From Seminavis robusta (lineage: Eukaryota > Bacillariophyta > Bacillariophyceae > Naviculales > Naviculaceae), in the NCBI GenBank assembly GCA_903772945.1, contig CAICTM010000790.1, positions 1 to 48,577 of the forward strand: a stretch of DNA of 48,577 bases. Reading direction: 5' to 3'. Of this stretch, positions 1 to 10,317 are shown piece after piece; the stretch's first letter is position 1; every line of letters starts with the position of its first letter. A model generated the notes under the pieces. It saw only the letters and a list, made by a program, of their open reading frames with translations. It ran no database searches and was not told where the DNA came from. A program made the translations under genes and the position numbers.

Positions 1-173
1 AGGCGGGTAGTGGTCGCCCCAATACTAGTAGTCTCAATCAAAAGGTACTGGTATCCTCAAATCCTCAACATAAGCCGAGGCTACACTAATCAATAGACAA
101 GGACTAAGCCCGAGATACAAGTAGCAATTGGGAGATTGTAAATGGCTTTTGATTGCAAAAGTCTTCCATAGAT

Positions 174-707
174 CTAAGAATCTGCAGTGTCATCGTCCTC
201 TGAAATTGCTTGTAATGGATCTGATTTCTTTGGCATAGTTTTCCTTTGCTTGCTGTACGTCCGTCTTGGTGTCGCCCTTCGAGCAGTCACCGCTCCTCCT
301 CCTCCTCCTCCTCCTGATGAGGAATCATCCAACGTTGTGAATTGAGATGCTATTTTGTCCTCTTCATCCGCAGCAAAGCTATCTTGTGAGCTCGCGAAGC
401 TATTCCCCCCAAAGCTTTCCGCAAAACTGTCGTCCATTAAGGAATCACTGCTGTCACCGAATTCATGCCTTCCTTTGTGTACCGTCGTCATGTTCTTCCA
501 GTTATCACCAATCACCAGGGAGCCATCCAACTCGGAACTCAGTGATCTTCGCGGCGCATCTTTTCCCAGTATTTTGTTCAAGTTGTTGTCTTCATCGTCC
601 GGACATTGTCGCCGTGTTCTTGGCATGTGGGAAGCGTTGCCGTCTAACGATCCGTCTAACGAGTCGTTCGCTGCTTTCTTGCTGTCTTCCGACGATGCAC
701 TGGCCAT
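174..707 (-). CDS. Small acidic, Ser/Asp-rich protein of unknown function
   Basis: Single-exon reading frame of 177 residues from the ATG at 707. I do not recognise a family. The N-terminal half is rich in Ser, Asp and Asn with repeated SLDGS/SLMDDS-like clusters, followed by a run of seven glycines encoded by a CCT/CTC microsatellite, then a basic stretch (ARRATPRRTYSKQRKTMPKK) and an acidic tail. No membrane segment or signal peptide is visible, so it is probably a soluble, mostly disordered protein; the basic patch could be a nuclear localisation signal. The mixture of acidic and basic low-complexity blocks resembles many lineage-specific diatom proteins. The opposite-strand frames in the same place look like shadows. 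Coding status rests on length and composition only, so it could be a chance frame. Confidence 0.5.
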   Translation of the reverse strand: MASASSEDSKKAANDSLDGSLDGNASHMPRTRRQCPDDEDNNLNKILGKDAPRRSLSSELDGSLVIGDNWKNMTTVHKGRHEFGDSSDSLMDDSFAESFGGNSFASSQDSFAADEEDKIASQFTTLDDSSSGGGGGGGAVTARRATPRRTYSKQRKTMPKKSDPLQAISEDDDTADS

Positions 708-713
708 TTTCAA

Positions 714-1406
714 TCAACTGTTGTTTGGATACAATGGATAAGGTAGGTTCGATTGAACAAGGAAGATCAGGACAGGAAGATCCGCCAAAGAAGAAACAGC
801 AGCAGCAGTTGAAAAGGAAGATGTGATGAACAAAGCCCGTCCTAAAGGTGATAACGATGCTGTTCGGGTTTGCTGAAGCCTGCTGAAGTCAAGGAAAACA
901 CTAGATAGATCAATGATGGCAATCAAGCAACCAACCAGCCACACTTCAAGAGCCGCTCTCTGGATTTGATTTGTCCCTTTGCTTTTGATAGAAGCACCTG
1001 GGCCATTGAGCTTGGGTGCGTGTGGCAACGGCCAATCCAGGCCAACGTGCCCAGATCGCTGGGGAGTGGTCATCATTTTTAGGGTTAAAAACACATTTCG
1101 TAAGACTCTTTTGGAGTTAGAGTTAATTAAGCATCCAAGAAGGACAGCCAGCTCCCACCAATACTGGTGTCTGCTACGGTAGTAGTCTGGTACTCTAGAG
1201 GTACACACAGCCACCATGCATCTGGCTGCTCTGGACAATCACTCCTACCAGTAGCTAGCTAGATTGTGCTTATCCTATTCATTGAGGGCTTGAGTAAGTA
1301 ACTTACTTCTTTGTAAGAGTTAGGAGATTAGGGAACGCTAAGCTGCGTCATCTGTGGCTATTAATAGCTACTAGAACCCCATCTATCTTTGGAACACAAC
1401 CCGCCC
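714..1406. other. Intergenic, no supported gene
   Basis: Open frames here (for instance 714-1238 on the minus strand) have unstructured composition and no recognisable domain. The stretch holds the 3' flank of CCT6 and the upstream flank of the small acidic gene. A CTAGCTAG-type run lies near 1254-1262. Confidence 0.5.
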
Positions 1407-3265
1407 TTACATCTCACCCGGGTCTCCTTGTGGTTTGCCCATTTGTTTTCCGGCACGCATCACCTCATCCACCAACAAGAGTTGGCTGGCCAAGACGGTT
1501 GCGAGGTACAAGGATTGCCGTTTGACACGCACGTTGTCCCAGACACCTTCATCGGCGGGGAGCATGGGTTCCCCGGTGGTACAATTCAAGCCGACGGGTA
1601 GCTCGGCAGCCGCCCGTTCCTCCTCGAGCTTGAGGATGGTTTCTTGGACATCAAATCCCGAGTTTTCCGCCAATGTCTTGGGGATGATCAATAACGCTTC
1701 GGCAAATGCCTCCACTCCCAACTTTGCCTTTCCCTTGGTGGAGGGCACAACTTTGCTGCGTAAGTGCATGTATGCGGCCAATTCAAAGGCACCACCTCCG
1801 GGGACGACGGCGGCATCTTCAATGGCATTCTTGACGGCTCGTAGGCCATCTCGAATGGCATCCTTCATTTGATCCATGACGAGTTTATTCGGTCCCTGCA
1901 AGAGAAGCGTGCACGATTTGGGGTGTTTGCAGTCTTCCACAAAGGTGAATTTGTCGTCTCCAAAGGTGACTTCCGACACCTTTCCGGCGTATCCGAGCAT
2001 GGATTCTTCCATATCTTCCAGACTGTGAATGGGCGATCCTCCACATGCCAATGTGAGTCGTTCCATGTTGCGTCGTTTGGCCCGACGCAAACAGAGGATT
2101 CCTTCCTTGGCAAACATGTCCAAACTCATGGGATCGATTCCTTTTTGATTAATCATGACAAAGGATTCTCCTTCCTTGCAGACCTTGCGTTTGAATTCGA
2201 CAATCAAACGGCATCGTTCGTCGAGCCATTTGCGTTCGGATTCGACGAGTTTTTCTCGTTCTTCGGCATTGGAGTAGAAGAATCCCGACTGGACTTCGGT
2301 CTTTTCGTACTCCAAGGAAACGTTGGCGGTCATGATGTGGCAATTTTTGACTAGCGTGGGCATGTTGGGATGACGAGCTCCATGATCCAGGACCAATCCC
2401 TTGACGGGGATACAAGCCGTGGGATTTAATAGATCTTCGGGTTGTTTGGATTCTTCGTCGTGGATTGTAGTGGGTGTGTAGGTGGAATGCGGCATGTTGA
2501 TGATTTCCACGCGATGCAAATCGAGGGGTGTCTGCTGCTCTCCACCCGCTTCCATGTCTCCGATGGTCTGAATGGAATCCACCACGGCAGAGGCCATCTG
2601 ATGCAATACATATAATATATTTGTGAAAAGAGAAAAACAAAAAAAGGAAGCAAAATGAGAGTGAGTTGAGTTGCCTTATGTCGTAAGACATTCATGTGAA
2701 GAAATTATGGATTGGAATAGAGCATACGCACCGAATCGGCCAAAGAGGGATCCAATTTGGTTCGTAGCGACGTGAGAGCAACATGATGGAGTAATTCTCG
2801 ATCATGAATGAAGCCATCCACGCTACTATCGGGGACTAAGGCAAAGTCCGTCTTTAAGAATTCGAGAACGGCTTCTCGTGCCAATTCCAATCCATCCACA
2901 ATGACACGAGCGTGCAATCCTTCGCGACAATACCGATCCGCCTGTTGCAGGATACTACCACACAACAAGACCGTCGAAGTGGTCCCATCACCCGTCACGT
3001 CGTCTTGTGCCGTGGCCGTCCGCGCAATCATGGCAGCGGTGGGATGTTGGATTTGCATTTCCTTGAGCAACACAAGACCGTCTTTGGTCAGTTTCAATTG
3101 ACCGGCTCCTCCGACCAACAATTTCAGCGTGCCCTTGGGGCCCAGATTGCTTTTGAGCACATTCTGAAGACCCACCGCGGCGGCCACATTCACAATGCGA
3201 GCTTGAGACTTGGACACAATCTCCGCGTTAGGAGACAACTCCTGGAGGCGCATAGTAGACGACAT
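1407..3265 (-). CDS. CCT6: Chaperonin CCT/TRiC subunit zeta (CCT6)
   Basis: Two exons: 3265-2732 and 2597-1407, with a 134-bp phase-0 intron (donor GTGCGT, acceptor CAG), giving 574 residues. Group II chaperonin subunit of the cytosolic TRiC ring, which folds actin, tubulin and other proteins using ATP. The N-terminal equatorial part has GPKGT and the ATPase loop [10 protein letters not shown]; the apical part has [10 protein letters not shown] and [15 protein letters not shown]; the C-terminal equatorial part has [23 protein letters not shown] and [12 protein letters not shown]. These are the diagnostic zeta-subunit strings ([27 protein letters not shown]). Length is slightly above the usual ~530-545 because of a longer N-terminus and a Met/Gly-rich tail. 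Removing the intron restores the conserved junction before AVVDSI. No operon-like neighbour. Confidence 0.97.
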
Positions 3266-3479
3266 GGTCAGTCACAAGATAGATAGATTACTGGATAGCG
3301 CTAAGCTTTCTCTCTTAGCTAGCCAGAAGGATAGTGGTCTCTTCCAAACAAGAGGAAAGAAAAATACGAGCCAATGCTGCGAAAGAAGATGTGGCTGTCG
3401 TTGGGCTTCGCGAAGGATCCATTTTTGAGTCACCAACAGGACTGCTTTGGACAAAACCCAGACAAATTTGCGATTTCCG

Positions 3480-4460
3480 TTTCATCACAATTCATATTTT
3501 ATATTTTTGATTCCTCAAAATTCCAATTTTGCTGATTTCTCACAATTACAATATCACCATCTTCTCACAATTCCATTTGGGGATGGGCAAATCTTGCAAT
3601 AGCCCTGTATTGTAATGGAGTGTGACTCGCCAAAATCAGTTAAAAAGACGAAATTTGTATTTTTGCAGGAAGGTAAATTTAATTGGATTGGATTGCATTG
3701 AATTGGATTGAATTGGATTCCAAATAGTACTGTTATTTATATAGTAAACTGTAATTCAATGCAATCCAATCTAATCCAATGCAATCCAATCAAATCCAAT
3801 AGAGAAAAACAGCCAAAGTGAAAGATTGGCTTGGCACACACAATTTTTTGCAAAAAGGCTCTAACAAATTCAACACAGAGCCATGGGCGAGTTTGCTCAT
3901 CCCCTTTCTCCAACTTGTCACAATTACACTTTTCACCATCTTCTCACAATTCCATTTTTGGTCATCTTCTCACAATTCCAATTTTGCCAACTTCTCACAA
4001 TTCATATTTTGAATATCCGATTTCTCACTATTACAATTATCAGTTTTCGATTTCTCACAATTCATATTTTTGCCAACTTCTCACAATTACAATTTTCGCC
4101 AAATTCTCACAATTCATATTTTCGATTTTCGATTTCTCACAATTACAATTATCAGTTTCGATTTCTCACAATTCATATTTTCGCCAACTTCTCACAATTC
4201 ATATTTTCAATTTTCGATTTCTCACAATTCCATTTTTGGCCATCTTCTCACAATTACAATTTTCACCTACTTCTCACAATTCATATTTTCAATTTTGATT
4301 CCTCACAATTCCAATTTTTGCTGAGTTCTCACAATTACAATTTTTAATTTCGTATTTCTCACAATTACAATTTTCGCCAACTTCTCACAACTCATATTTT
4401 CAATTTTCGATTGCTCACAATTCCTATTTTGCGGAATTCTCACAATTCACAATTCCAATA
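3480..4460. repeat. AT-rich minisatellite (TTCTCACAATT units) with a central inverted repeat
   Basis: Imperfect tandem units of roughly 25-33 bp built on TTCTCACAATT(C/A)NNATTTT run from about 3490 to 3590 and again from about 3905 to 4455. The gap holds an inverted repeat: GGATTGGATTGCATTGAATT-like sequence at about 3680-3722 faces AATTCAATGCAATCCAATC-like sequence at about 3752-3800 across a roughly 30-bp loop. Long open frames through this block (Phe/Ser/His-rich) are artefacts of the repeat. Confidence 0.85.
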
Positions 4461-4539
4461 ATTTTGCTTTGGCAAAGGAGAGGTGTATTGGTAGCTTCTG
4501 TAGGTTCCTTGGACGGAGGTAGCTACTGTACCGATACAC

Positions 4540-5010
4540 AGGTTCCTTGGGATGGAGGTCATTTGGAGATTCTGAAGTGGGCTCCAGAGAATGGTTGCCT
4601 GTGGAATGAACAGACATGCTTTGGTGCTGCAAGCTGGCTAGCTAGTTAGAAATGGTCACTTGGATATTCTCAGAGGGTCTCGGGAGCAGGGATGCCCATG
4701 GAACGAACAGACATGTGCTCCTGCTGCCGCTGGTGGCCATTTTGAACTTCTCACTTCTCAAGTTGGCTCGGGAGAATGGATGCAAAATTTGCATCCATTG
4801 GGAACGGATACCCTGAGTACTAGACAGCTAGTAGCTTTTGGCACTTGCTAACCTACTAACGGAACCCCGCGTAGCCATAGAAGCATCAGAATCTTAGTCT
4901 AGTGCACCATAGCTACTTGGTCATTTTGAAATGCTGAAATGGGCTCATGAGAATGGATGCCCTTTGGGGTTCATAAACATGCTACAATGCTGCTCAAAAC
5001 GGTGACACTG
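4540..5010 (+). pseudogene. Decayed ankyrin-repeat gene fragments
   Basis: At least three ankyrin-like units can be read in successive frames. About 4551-4632 gives GGHLEILKWAPENGCLWNEQ, about 4648-4760 gives GHLDILRGSREQGCPWNEQ followed by AAAGGHFELL, and about 4918-4985 gives GHFEMLKWAHENGCP. The pattern GHLEILKWARENGCPWNE-x-C-x-x-AA is typical of the ankyrin-repeat families expanded in algal stramenopiles. The units lie in different frames and are broken by stops and CTAGCTAG-type insertions, so no intact protein can be made. Probably a dead fragment of a larger repeat-protein gene. Confidence 0.75.
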
Positions 5011-5121
5011 GTGAGAATGGATACCCTGATACACTGCTGGCTACGATGTATTACTAGTTAGGTAGCAACGCGTGGAAGTCAGTCAGCCTTCCTCGGGTGG
5101 TGACGTTGTGGACAGACTCGT

Positions 5122-7104
5122 TTAGGAAAAGAATCGCTTCAATGCTGTGGGTGCTTGCTCTTTGGGTGTTTCCGTGGGAACCACAATTTCTCCCTTGGCA
5201 GCCTTGCGTTCGGCATCTTCTTGTGTCTTTTCTTGTTCTCGAGCTTCTCTCAGTTGCATCGTCTGTTGATCCACAATATTCCGTTGTTTTCGACGCAACT
5301 TGGTCTGTATCTTGCTGCGTCCTCGTTTCTTGGTCTTTTCCTTTTTCTTTTTGTTGTTGGTCATGTTATTGGCCGCTTCTTGTTGATCTCGAATCTGTTC
5401 GAGTCGTTTGTGTGGATCCAGTTCTTCCATTCCACCAATGACATTTGGATCGAGTGCAATCATATCCGGACTGAGTTTATCCAACAACGCCCTGACTTCG
5501 GCTTCCCGTCGTTGTTTGGAATCGGAGAATGGATTGGTAAAGTACTCTGCCGTATCGAGATTGGGTTCTCCCGATCCCGGAATGACAATGGAACTCATGC
5601 CCTTGGCATGCCCAATGCCACAGACATCTTCGTAGGGTCGAAAGCGTAACGTTTCGATGGGTCCACCCCGTGGAATCAAATGATGCATGTAAGGATCTTT
5701 GGCCTTGACTTGCAAAGCGGACGGCGCCCAAATGGTGGCATGTCCGGCATGTCCAATCCCCAACATGCCCTGTTGACTGATATCCAGTGATGTGGGTGGT
5801 CCCGCCACGGTAAAGTAGGAGTGTACATGTCGATAGGTATTTCGCAAATCCCATACTTTGACTTGTCGATCGGCTCCTCCCGTGACCATGACGTTGCCTC
5901 CCATATCGACGGCGAGACTGGTAATGGCGGCTCCCTTGTGACAGAGGAACTTGACGAGGTACTTTTGCGACGCCGGAGACCAGAGTGTGACGGTCCCGTT
6001 GGTATGACCGCAGTGCAAGACGGCATTGGATGGATTTTGTCGTAGCACTACCGGATTACCGGCTCGAAGGCCTTCCCGAGAGCCACTGGGATCTCCTCGT
6101 GTGCGATGTTTGCTGACGAGTTGTCCCGTGGTAATGTCAATATACCGTAACAATGCCGGTCCTCGATCGTCAATGGCTGCCAACAAAAAGTGATAGGGCA
6201 AGAACTCCAAAGCGACGGCATCCTTGTGATCCGACAAGGAATGTATTTCGGCGCCTCGATCGTCGTAAATGGCGACGGGTTGATTGACAGCCGCCGTGGC
6301 AAGCAAACGAGCCTGATGTAGAAAACAGGCATCGCGAATGGATTGCTGAATATAGAATTCTCCTTGCGATGAGTTTACCAAGGAGCGCGTGTGGCAGTCC
6401 ATAATGGCAACATGTCCTTGTGGATTGCTGGCATTGGAATAGAGGAGGGCATATCGTCCGGATCGATCGTATTTGAGACCGTGTGGTGATTCCATGGTCA
6501 AATCGTAAATGTGTCGTGCCGCATTGTCACTATTGTCATCTTCGTCATTATTGTCTTGTAGTAATTGTCGTTTCAATTCGACTTGGGACAATCCCGTGGT
6601 GCGTTCCATATCGGTCTCGGCTTGTACCATTCCCACCGTCCCGGTATGCAAAATATCCGCCGCGTCCATGGCCGCAATTTTGGCTTGCAATAGTTTGGTT
6701 TCTTTGGATTCCAATCTCGTTTCCAAAATCTTGTCATGGGCCAATCGGGCTCGTTTCTTCTTATTGTTGTTCGTCTCGTCATTGTTCTGTTGTTCTTTCA
6801 GACTTTGTGCCAAATCATGATTGTTGTTGTCATTATTAGCATTATTATCCTTCTGATTCTTCTTTTTGTTTTTCTTTTCCGTCTTTTCCTGGAGTGTCTG
6901 GATCAATTCGTGACGACGAGCTCGGGCTTCCTTGTTGGTAAAACCACGATGAATGTCGTGGGTGCCATCGGGATCAGAAACCGTAGGCCGTTCGTTGGAC
7001 TTGGGTGGATCATCGTTGTTGTCATTGCCATCTTTTGCCTCCTCATTCTTTGGAGTCAAGGACTCCTGCTGCTGCTCCTGTTTGGATCGCCTTTTCTTGC
7101 CCAT
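5122..7104 (-). CDS. UTP7: U3 snoRNP / SSU processome WD40 protein UTP7 (WDR46)
   Basis: Single exon, 660 residues, ATG at 7104. UTP7/WDR46 works in the nucleolar small-subunit processome during 18S rRNA maturation. The N-terminal ~180 residues are charged and low-complexity (Lys, Gln, Asn runs). A WD-type propeller follows, starting near LTMESPHGLKYDRSGRYALLY, with a clear GGADRQVKVWDLR blade. The C-terminal BING4CT region is diagnostic: YEDVCGIGHAKGMSSIVIPG, NPFSDSKQRREAEVRALLDK and then LSPDMIALDP. The tail is highly basic (KKKKEKTKKRGRSK), as in homologues. Poly-Asn/Asp insertions at about 90-105 and 185-195 are longer than in yeast and are typical of diatom proteins. The gene is divergent from the asparaginyl-tRNA synthetase, sharing a 462-bp intergenic region with a CRE-like site. 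Confidence 0.95.
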   Translation of the reverse strand: MGKKRRSKQEQQQESLTPKNEEAKDGNDNNDDPPKSNERPTVSDPDGTHDIHRGFTNKEARARRHELIQTLQEKTEKKNKKKNQKDNNANNDNNNHDLAQSLKEQQNNDETNNNKKKRARLAHDKILETRLESKETKLLQAKIAAMDAADILHTGTVGMVQAETDMERTTGLSQVELKRQLLQDNNDEDDNSDNAARHIYDLTMESPHGLKYDRSGRYALLYSNASNPQGHVAIMDCHTRSLVNSSQGEFYIQQSIRDACFLHQARLLATAAVNQPVAIYDDRGAEIHSLSDHKDAVALEFLPYHFLLAAIDDRGPALLRYIDITTGQLVSKHRTRGDPSGSREGLRAGNPVVLRQNPSNAVLHCGHTNGTVTLWSPASQKYLVKFLCHKGAAITSLAVDMGGNVMVTGGADRQVKVWDLRNTYRHVHSYFTVAGPPTSLDISQQGMLGIGHAGHATIWAPSALQVKAKDPYMHHLIPRGGPIETLRFRPYEDVCGIGHAKGMSSIVIPGSGEPNLDTAEYFTNPFSDSKQRREAEVRALLDKLSPDMIALDPNVIGGMEELDPHKRLEQIRDQQEAANNMTNNKKKKEKTKKRGRSKIQTKLRRKQRNIVDQQTMQLREAREQEKTQEDAERKAAKGEIVVPTETPKEQAPTALKRFFS

Positions 7105-7288
7105 GGTGTGTGTCTCTTTATTCTTCCTCTTGCTTGGACTAGCTAGCTAGTCAATTGGATCTACACAGAGCAGAAATGTTCTTTGCTACGAGCCGACCTC
7201 TAAAAACATGTTGTGAGAACTGAGAAGCGCCAGCACCAAAGATCGTTGGTGGGTATTTAGTCATGAATACCCTCATTTTTGAATCCCG

Positions 7289-7309
7289 TGACGTAACGCA
7301 CTGACGTCA
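7289..7309. promoter_or_regulatory. CRE-like bZIP site in the UTP7/AsnRS divergent promoter
   Basis: The perfect palindrome TGACGTCA lies at 7302-7309, with a second TGACGT at 7289-7294 (GTGACGTAAC). TGACGT-type elements are known cAMP/CO2-responsive elements in diatoms. Whether this pair is functional here is inference from sequence and position only. Confidence 0.45.
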
Positions 7310-7566
7310 ATGATGCACTCAGCTCGGCTTTGCTCTTTAGAAGCTCTGTACAAGCATCAGGCAAGTTTTGTTACCAACAAGCTTAGTCAGGATGGAGAGG
7401 GAAGGTAGAGGATACATCTTTCGTTGTATTCCTCCTCATCAGTATTGAATTCAACAGAAGCTTCAGCACCAGAAATCAACCAAAACCCAGATCCTTTCTG
7501 TAGAAGAGAGAGACAAAAAGCAGGAGTTCCGATCCCATCCTTTTCAAGTTATCAACAAAATCTTCC

Positions 7567-9475
7567 ATGATTCTGTACCACAAGAAGAGCCCACTCCTGG
7601 CAGTGATGATGATAATGTTATCGGCTCGGTTGGCAAGGGCTTTTGTCTTGCCTGGTAGGATACAATTACGTCCTGTCAGAGCTCTGGCTGTATCGACTGT
7701 CTCCAAAAGCCTCATCACTACAAGTACAAGTACTAGTAGTACTCGACTGTTTTCGGCCACCACCAGCACTTCAGCACCAACGGTCCTTCCACGAGTCAAG
7801 ACCATTGACGCCAAGGATCCGACGGAAGTCCCAGTCATTGTCAAGGGATGGGTCAGAACCATTCGAAAACAAAAGACACTGGCATTTGTACAAGTCAATG
7901 ATGGATCCAATCTCAAGGGAATTCAATGTGTTGTCGCATTTGATGATGTCGATGAAACTACCATGGCACGTAAGTAGCGTATTGTACGAAGAAAGAATAC
8001 CAACAAAGCGTTACATAATGAATGCAAGAGAAGAAAATTGACAACCTTTACCTCATTTATTTCTACTCCTTCGTTCTTTATCATCTATCTACCTGACACA
8101 ACATACACACAGAACTCGACAAGGTCACCACGGGTTGTGCCGTCTACGTCGAAGGGCCATTGGTATCGTCACCGTCCAAATCGGGAGAACAGAATATCGA
8201 AATGGCCGCCACCAAATTGACCGTCGTAGGAGACTGTCCTCCCGATCAGTACCCACTCGCCAAGAAACGACATACCATGGAATATCTACGCACCATTGCC
8301 CATTTACGACCACGGACCAATACCATTGCTGCCGTCGCACGGGTACGATCCGCATTGGCCGGAGCCATTCACGAGTACTTTCAAAAGGCAGGATTCTTGT
8401 ACGTACAAACACCCCTCATTACCGCCAGTGATTGCGAAGGCGCCGGAGAACTATTTCGGGTCACCACGTTGGATTTGGACAATGTCGATGCACTGCCGCG
8501 AGCAAGTGATAATGACGATGAAGAAAATAACAACAACAGTCAAGCGGTCGATTACAGCCAGGATTTCTTTGGCAAACCCTCCTTTCTGACCGTCAGTGGA
8601 CAACTGGGAGGCGAGACGCATGCCTGTGCTCTGGGAGATATCTACACATTTGGGCCCACATTTCGAGCCGAGAATAGTCAAACCACACGACACTTGGCGG
8701 AATTCAACATGGTGGAACCCGAAATGGCATTCGCTGACCTACAAGTCGCCATGGCCAATGCCGAAGGCATGGTCAAGTACGTCGTACAACACGTATTGGA
8801 TAATTGTCAAGAAGATTTGCAGTTCTTTACCAAGTTTTACGACAAACAAAAGATGGCCTCGTTGGAACGATTGGTCAACGAACCGTTTGCACGAGTCTCT
8901 TACCGAGAGGCTATTGGATACTTGCAGGAAGAAATTGCCAAGGATCCGTCCAAGTGGCAGTTTCCCGACGTGGAGTTTGGAACCGATCTCGCCACGGAAC
9001 ACGAACGGTGGCTGGCCGAAACGAAATTCAATACGGCCACTTTTGTATACAACTATCCCAAAAGTATCAAAGCATTTTACATGAGAGACAATGAAGAGGA
9101 TGGTGGTGAGACGGTTAATGCCATGGATTTGCTCGTTCCTGGAGTGGGAGAATTGGTGGGCGGAAGTCAAAGAGTAAGTTCAGTTCAGTTCAGTTCAGTC
9201 ATGCTGAAGTATGCAGTGAATCTTTGGCTCAAAATATATATGTTTGTGATCATGTTGTGCAGGAGGAACGACTCGATGTCCTGGAGAAGAAGCTAGAGGA
9301 GGTTGGATTGGACAAGGAGGACTACTGGTGGTACCTGGATCTGAGACGGTTTGGGTCTGTGCCCCACGCAGGATACGGACTCGGTTTTGAGCGGCTTGTC
9401 ACGTATGTTTGTGGTATTGAGAATATCAGAGATGCCATTGCATTCCCGAGATATCCGGGCAACGCAGAGTTCTAG
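7567..9475 (+). CDS. Asparaginyl-tRNA synthetase, plastid/mitochondrial type
   Basis: Three exons: 7567-7969, 8113-9173 and 9263-9475 (introns of 143 and 89 bp, GTAAGT donors), coding 558 residues. Class II aminoacyl-tRNA synthetase that charges tRNA-Asn. The first ~65 residues are a presequence: a hydrophobic signal-like stretch, then ARAF|VLPG, which matches the diatom plastid ASAF-type cleavage site with Phe at +1, then a Ser/Thr-rich transit region. The OB-fold anticodon domain follows ([20 protein letters not shown]). The catalytic core carries [21 protein letters not shown] (motif 2 region), [19 protein letters not shown] and motif 3 [21 protein letters not shown]. The protein ends in [13 protein letters not shown], the bacterial-type AsnRS ending. 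An acidic insertion of poly-Asp/Glu/Asn lies near residues 275-290. Organelle targeting is inferred from the presequence; dual targeting is possible. Confidence 0.95.
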
Positions 9476-10317
9476 CCAGTTCCTCCTTGATGATAACGAA
9501 AACAATTTGCCGTTTACTCGAGTCCAGCAGCACACTCGATGATCTAGACTAGCTAGTTGGCATTGGCAGCCAGATACTATATTAGCCAGCCAGATACGTA
9601 CTGAGAAACGTGCAGCAGTAGAGACACGGTAAGGCAAAGGGCTGTTCCCAAGAACTGCGTCTGCGGAAGCTGCAAGGTCCGCACGAATCGAATCCGACGG
9701 GGAGACTAGCTAGCCTGAAGTTATTTTGTTCTGCCAGAGACCCTTGTAGTGCGGGTTTCTCCTTCTAGCTTGCTGATGTACCGCCAGCAATTGGCTTGGT
9801 GCGGGTCTCCTTTGAACAAGTGCAAGGAGGTTGTAACTGCAAACGAGCGCTTTTGGGAACGTTCTGCTTCCTTCATGCTCTGGGTAACTCCTGCGAGGCA
9901 GGACGAGCGTTTGATCTGGTTATGAGGTCAAAACGGAGAGCCATTGATGCGAGTGATGCAACGGCACATGTGGTGTTGATGAGCCACATAGAAAGCTGGC
10001 ATCAGTCTGGCCTTCTGCTCTGATAACACCGTACACTATGAACCACCGTCCCAACAGAAAAATCCTTTTGGTGAGGAAAACTGAAGGTTCCTGGATAGAC
10101 GTACAGATGTAAAGCAACCATTATTGTTCAAGATTGGGTCTCCCGGTCCTACTTCCAATCCGAGGAATTCAGTGGACACCTCAGCCAAACTCCCACCACA
10201 AAACTGATTCAATCATTCGATCCGATTTCATTCGTTAGTGTTTTCTTCAAGGATTTGCTCATCCATCACAATCTCGCATCTTCTTGACGGCACAATCCAA
10301 AAACTATCCTCATCAAG
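9476..10317. other. Intergenic, no supported gene
   Basis: No frame with domain-like composition. CTAGCTAG-type runs occur near 9549 and 9706. The last ~100 bp before 10318 is the presumed promoter and 5' UTR of PDX1. Confidence 0.5.

Noticed and set aside
714..1238. 174-residue minus-strand open frame
   Set aside because: No domain, irregular composition, and it abuts the small acidic gene; probably chance.
3831..4347. Long Phe/Ser/His-rich open frames
   Set aside because: They run through the TTCTCACAATT minisatellite in all three frames and only reflect the repeat.
5097..5441. Hydrophobic plus-strand frame opposite UTP7
   Set aside because: Shadow of the highly biased UTP7 coding strand.
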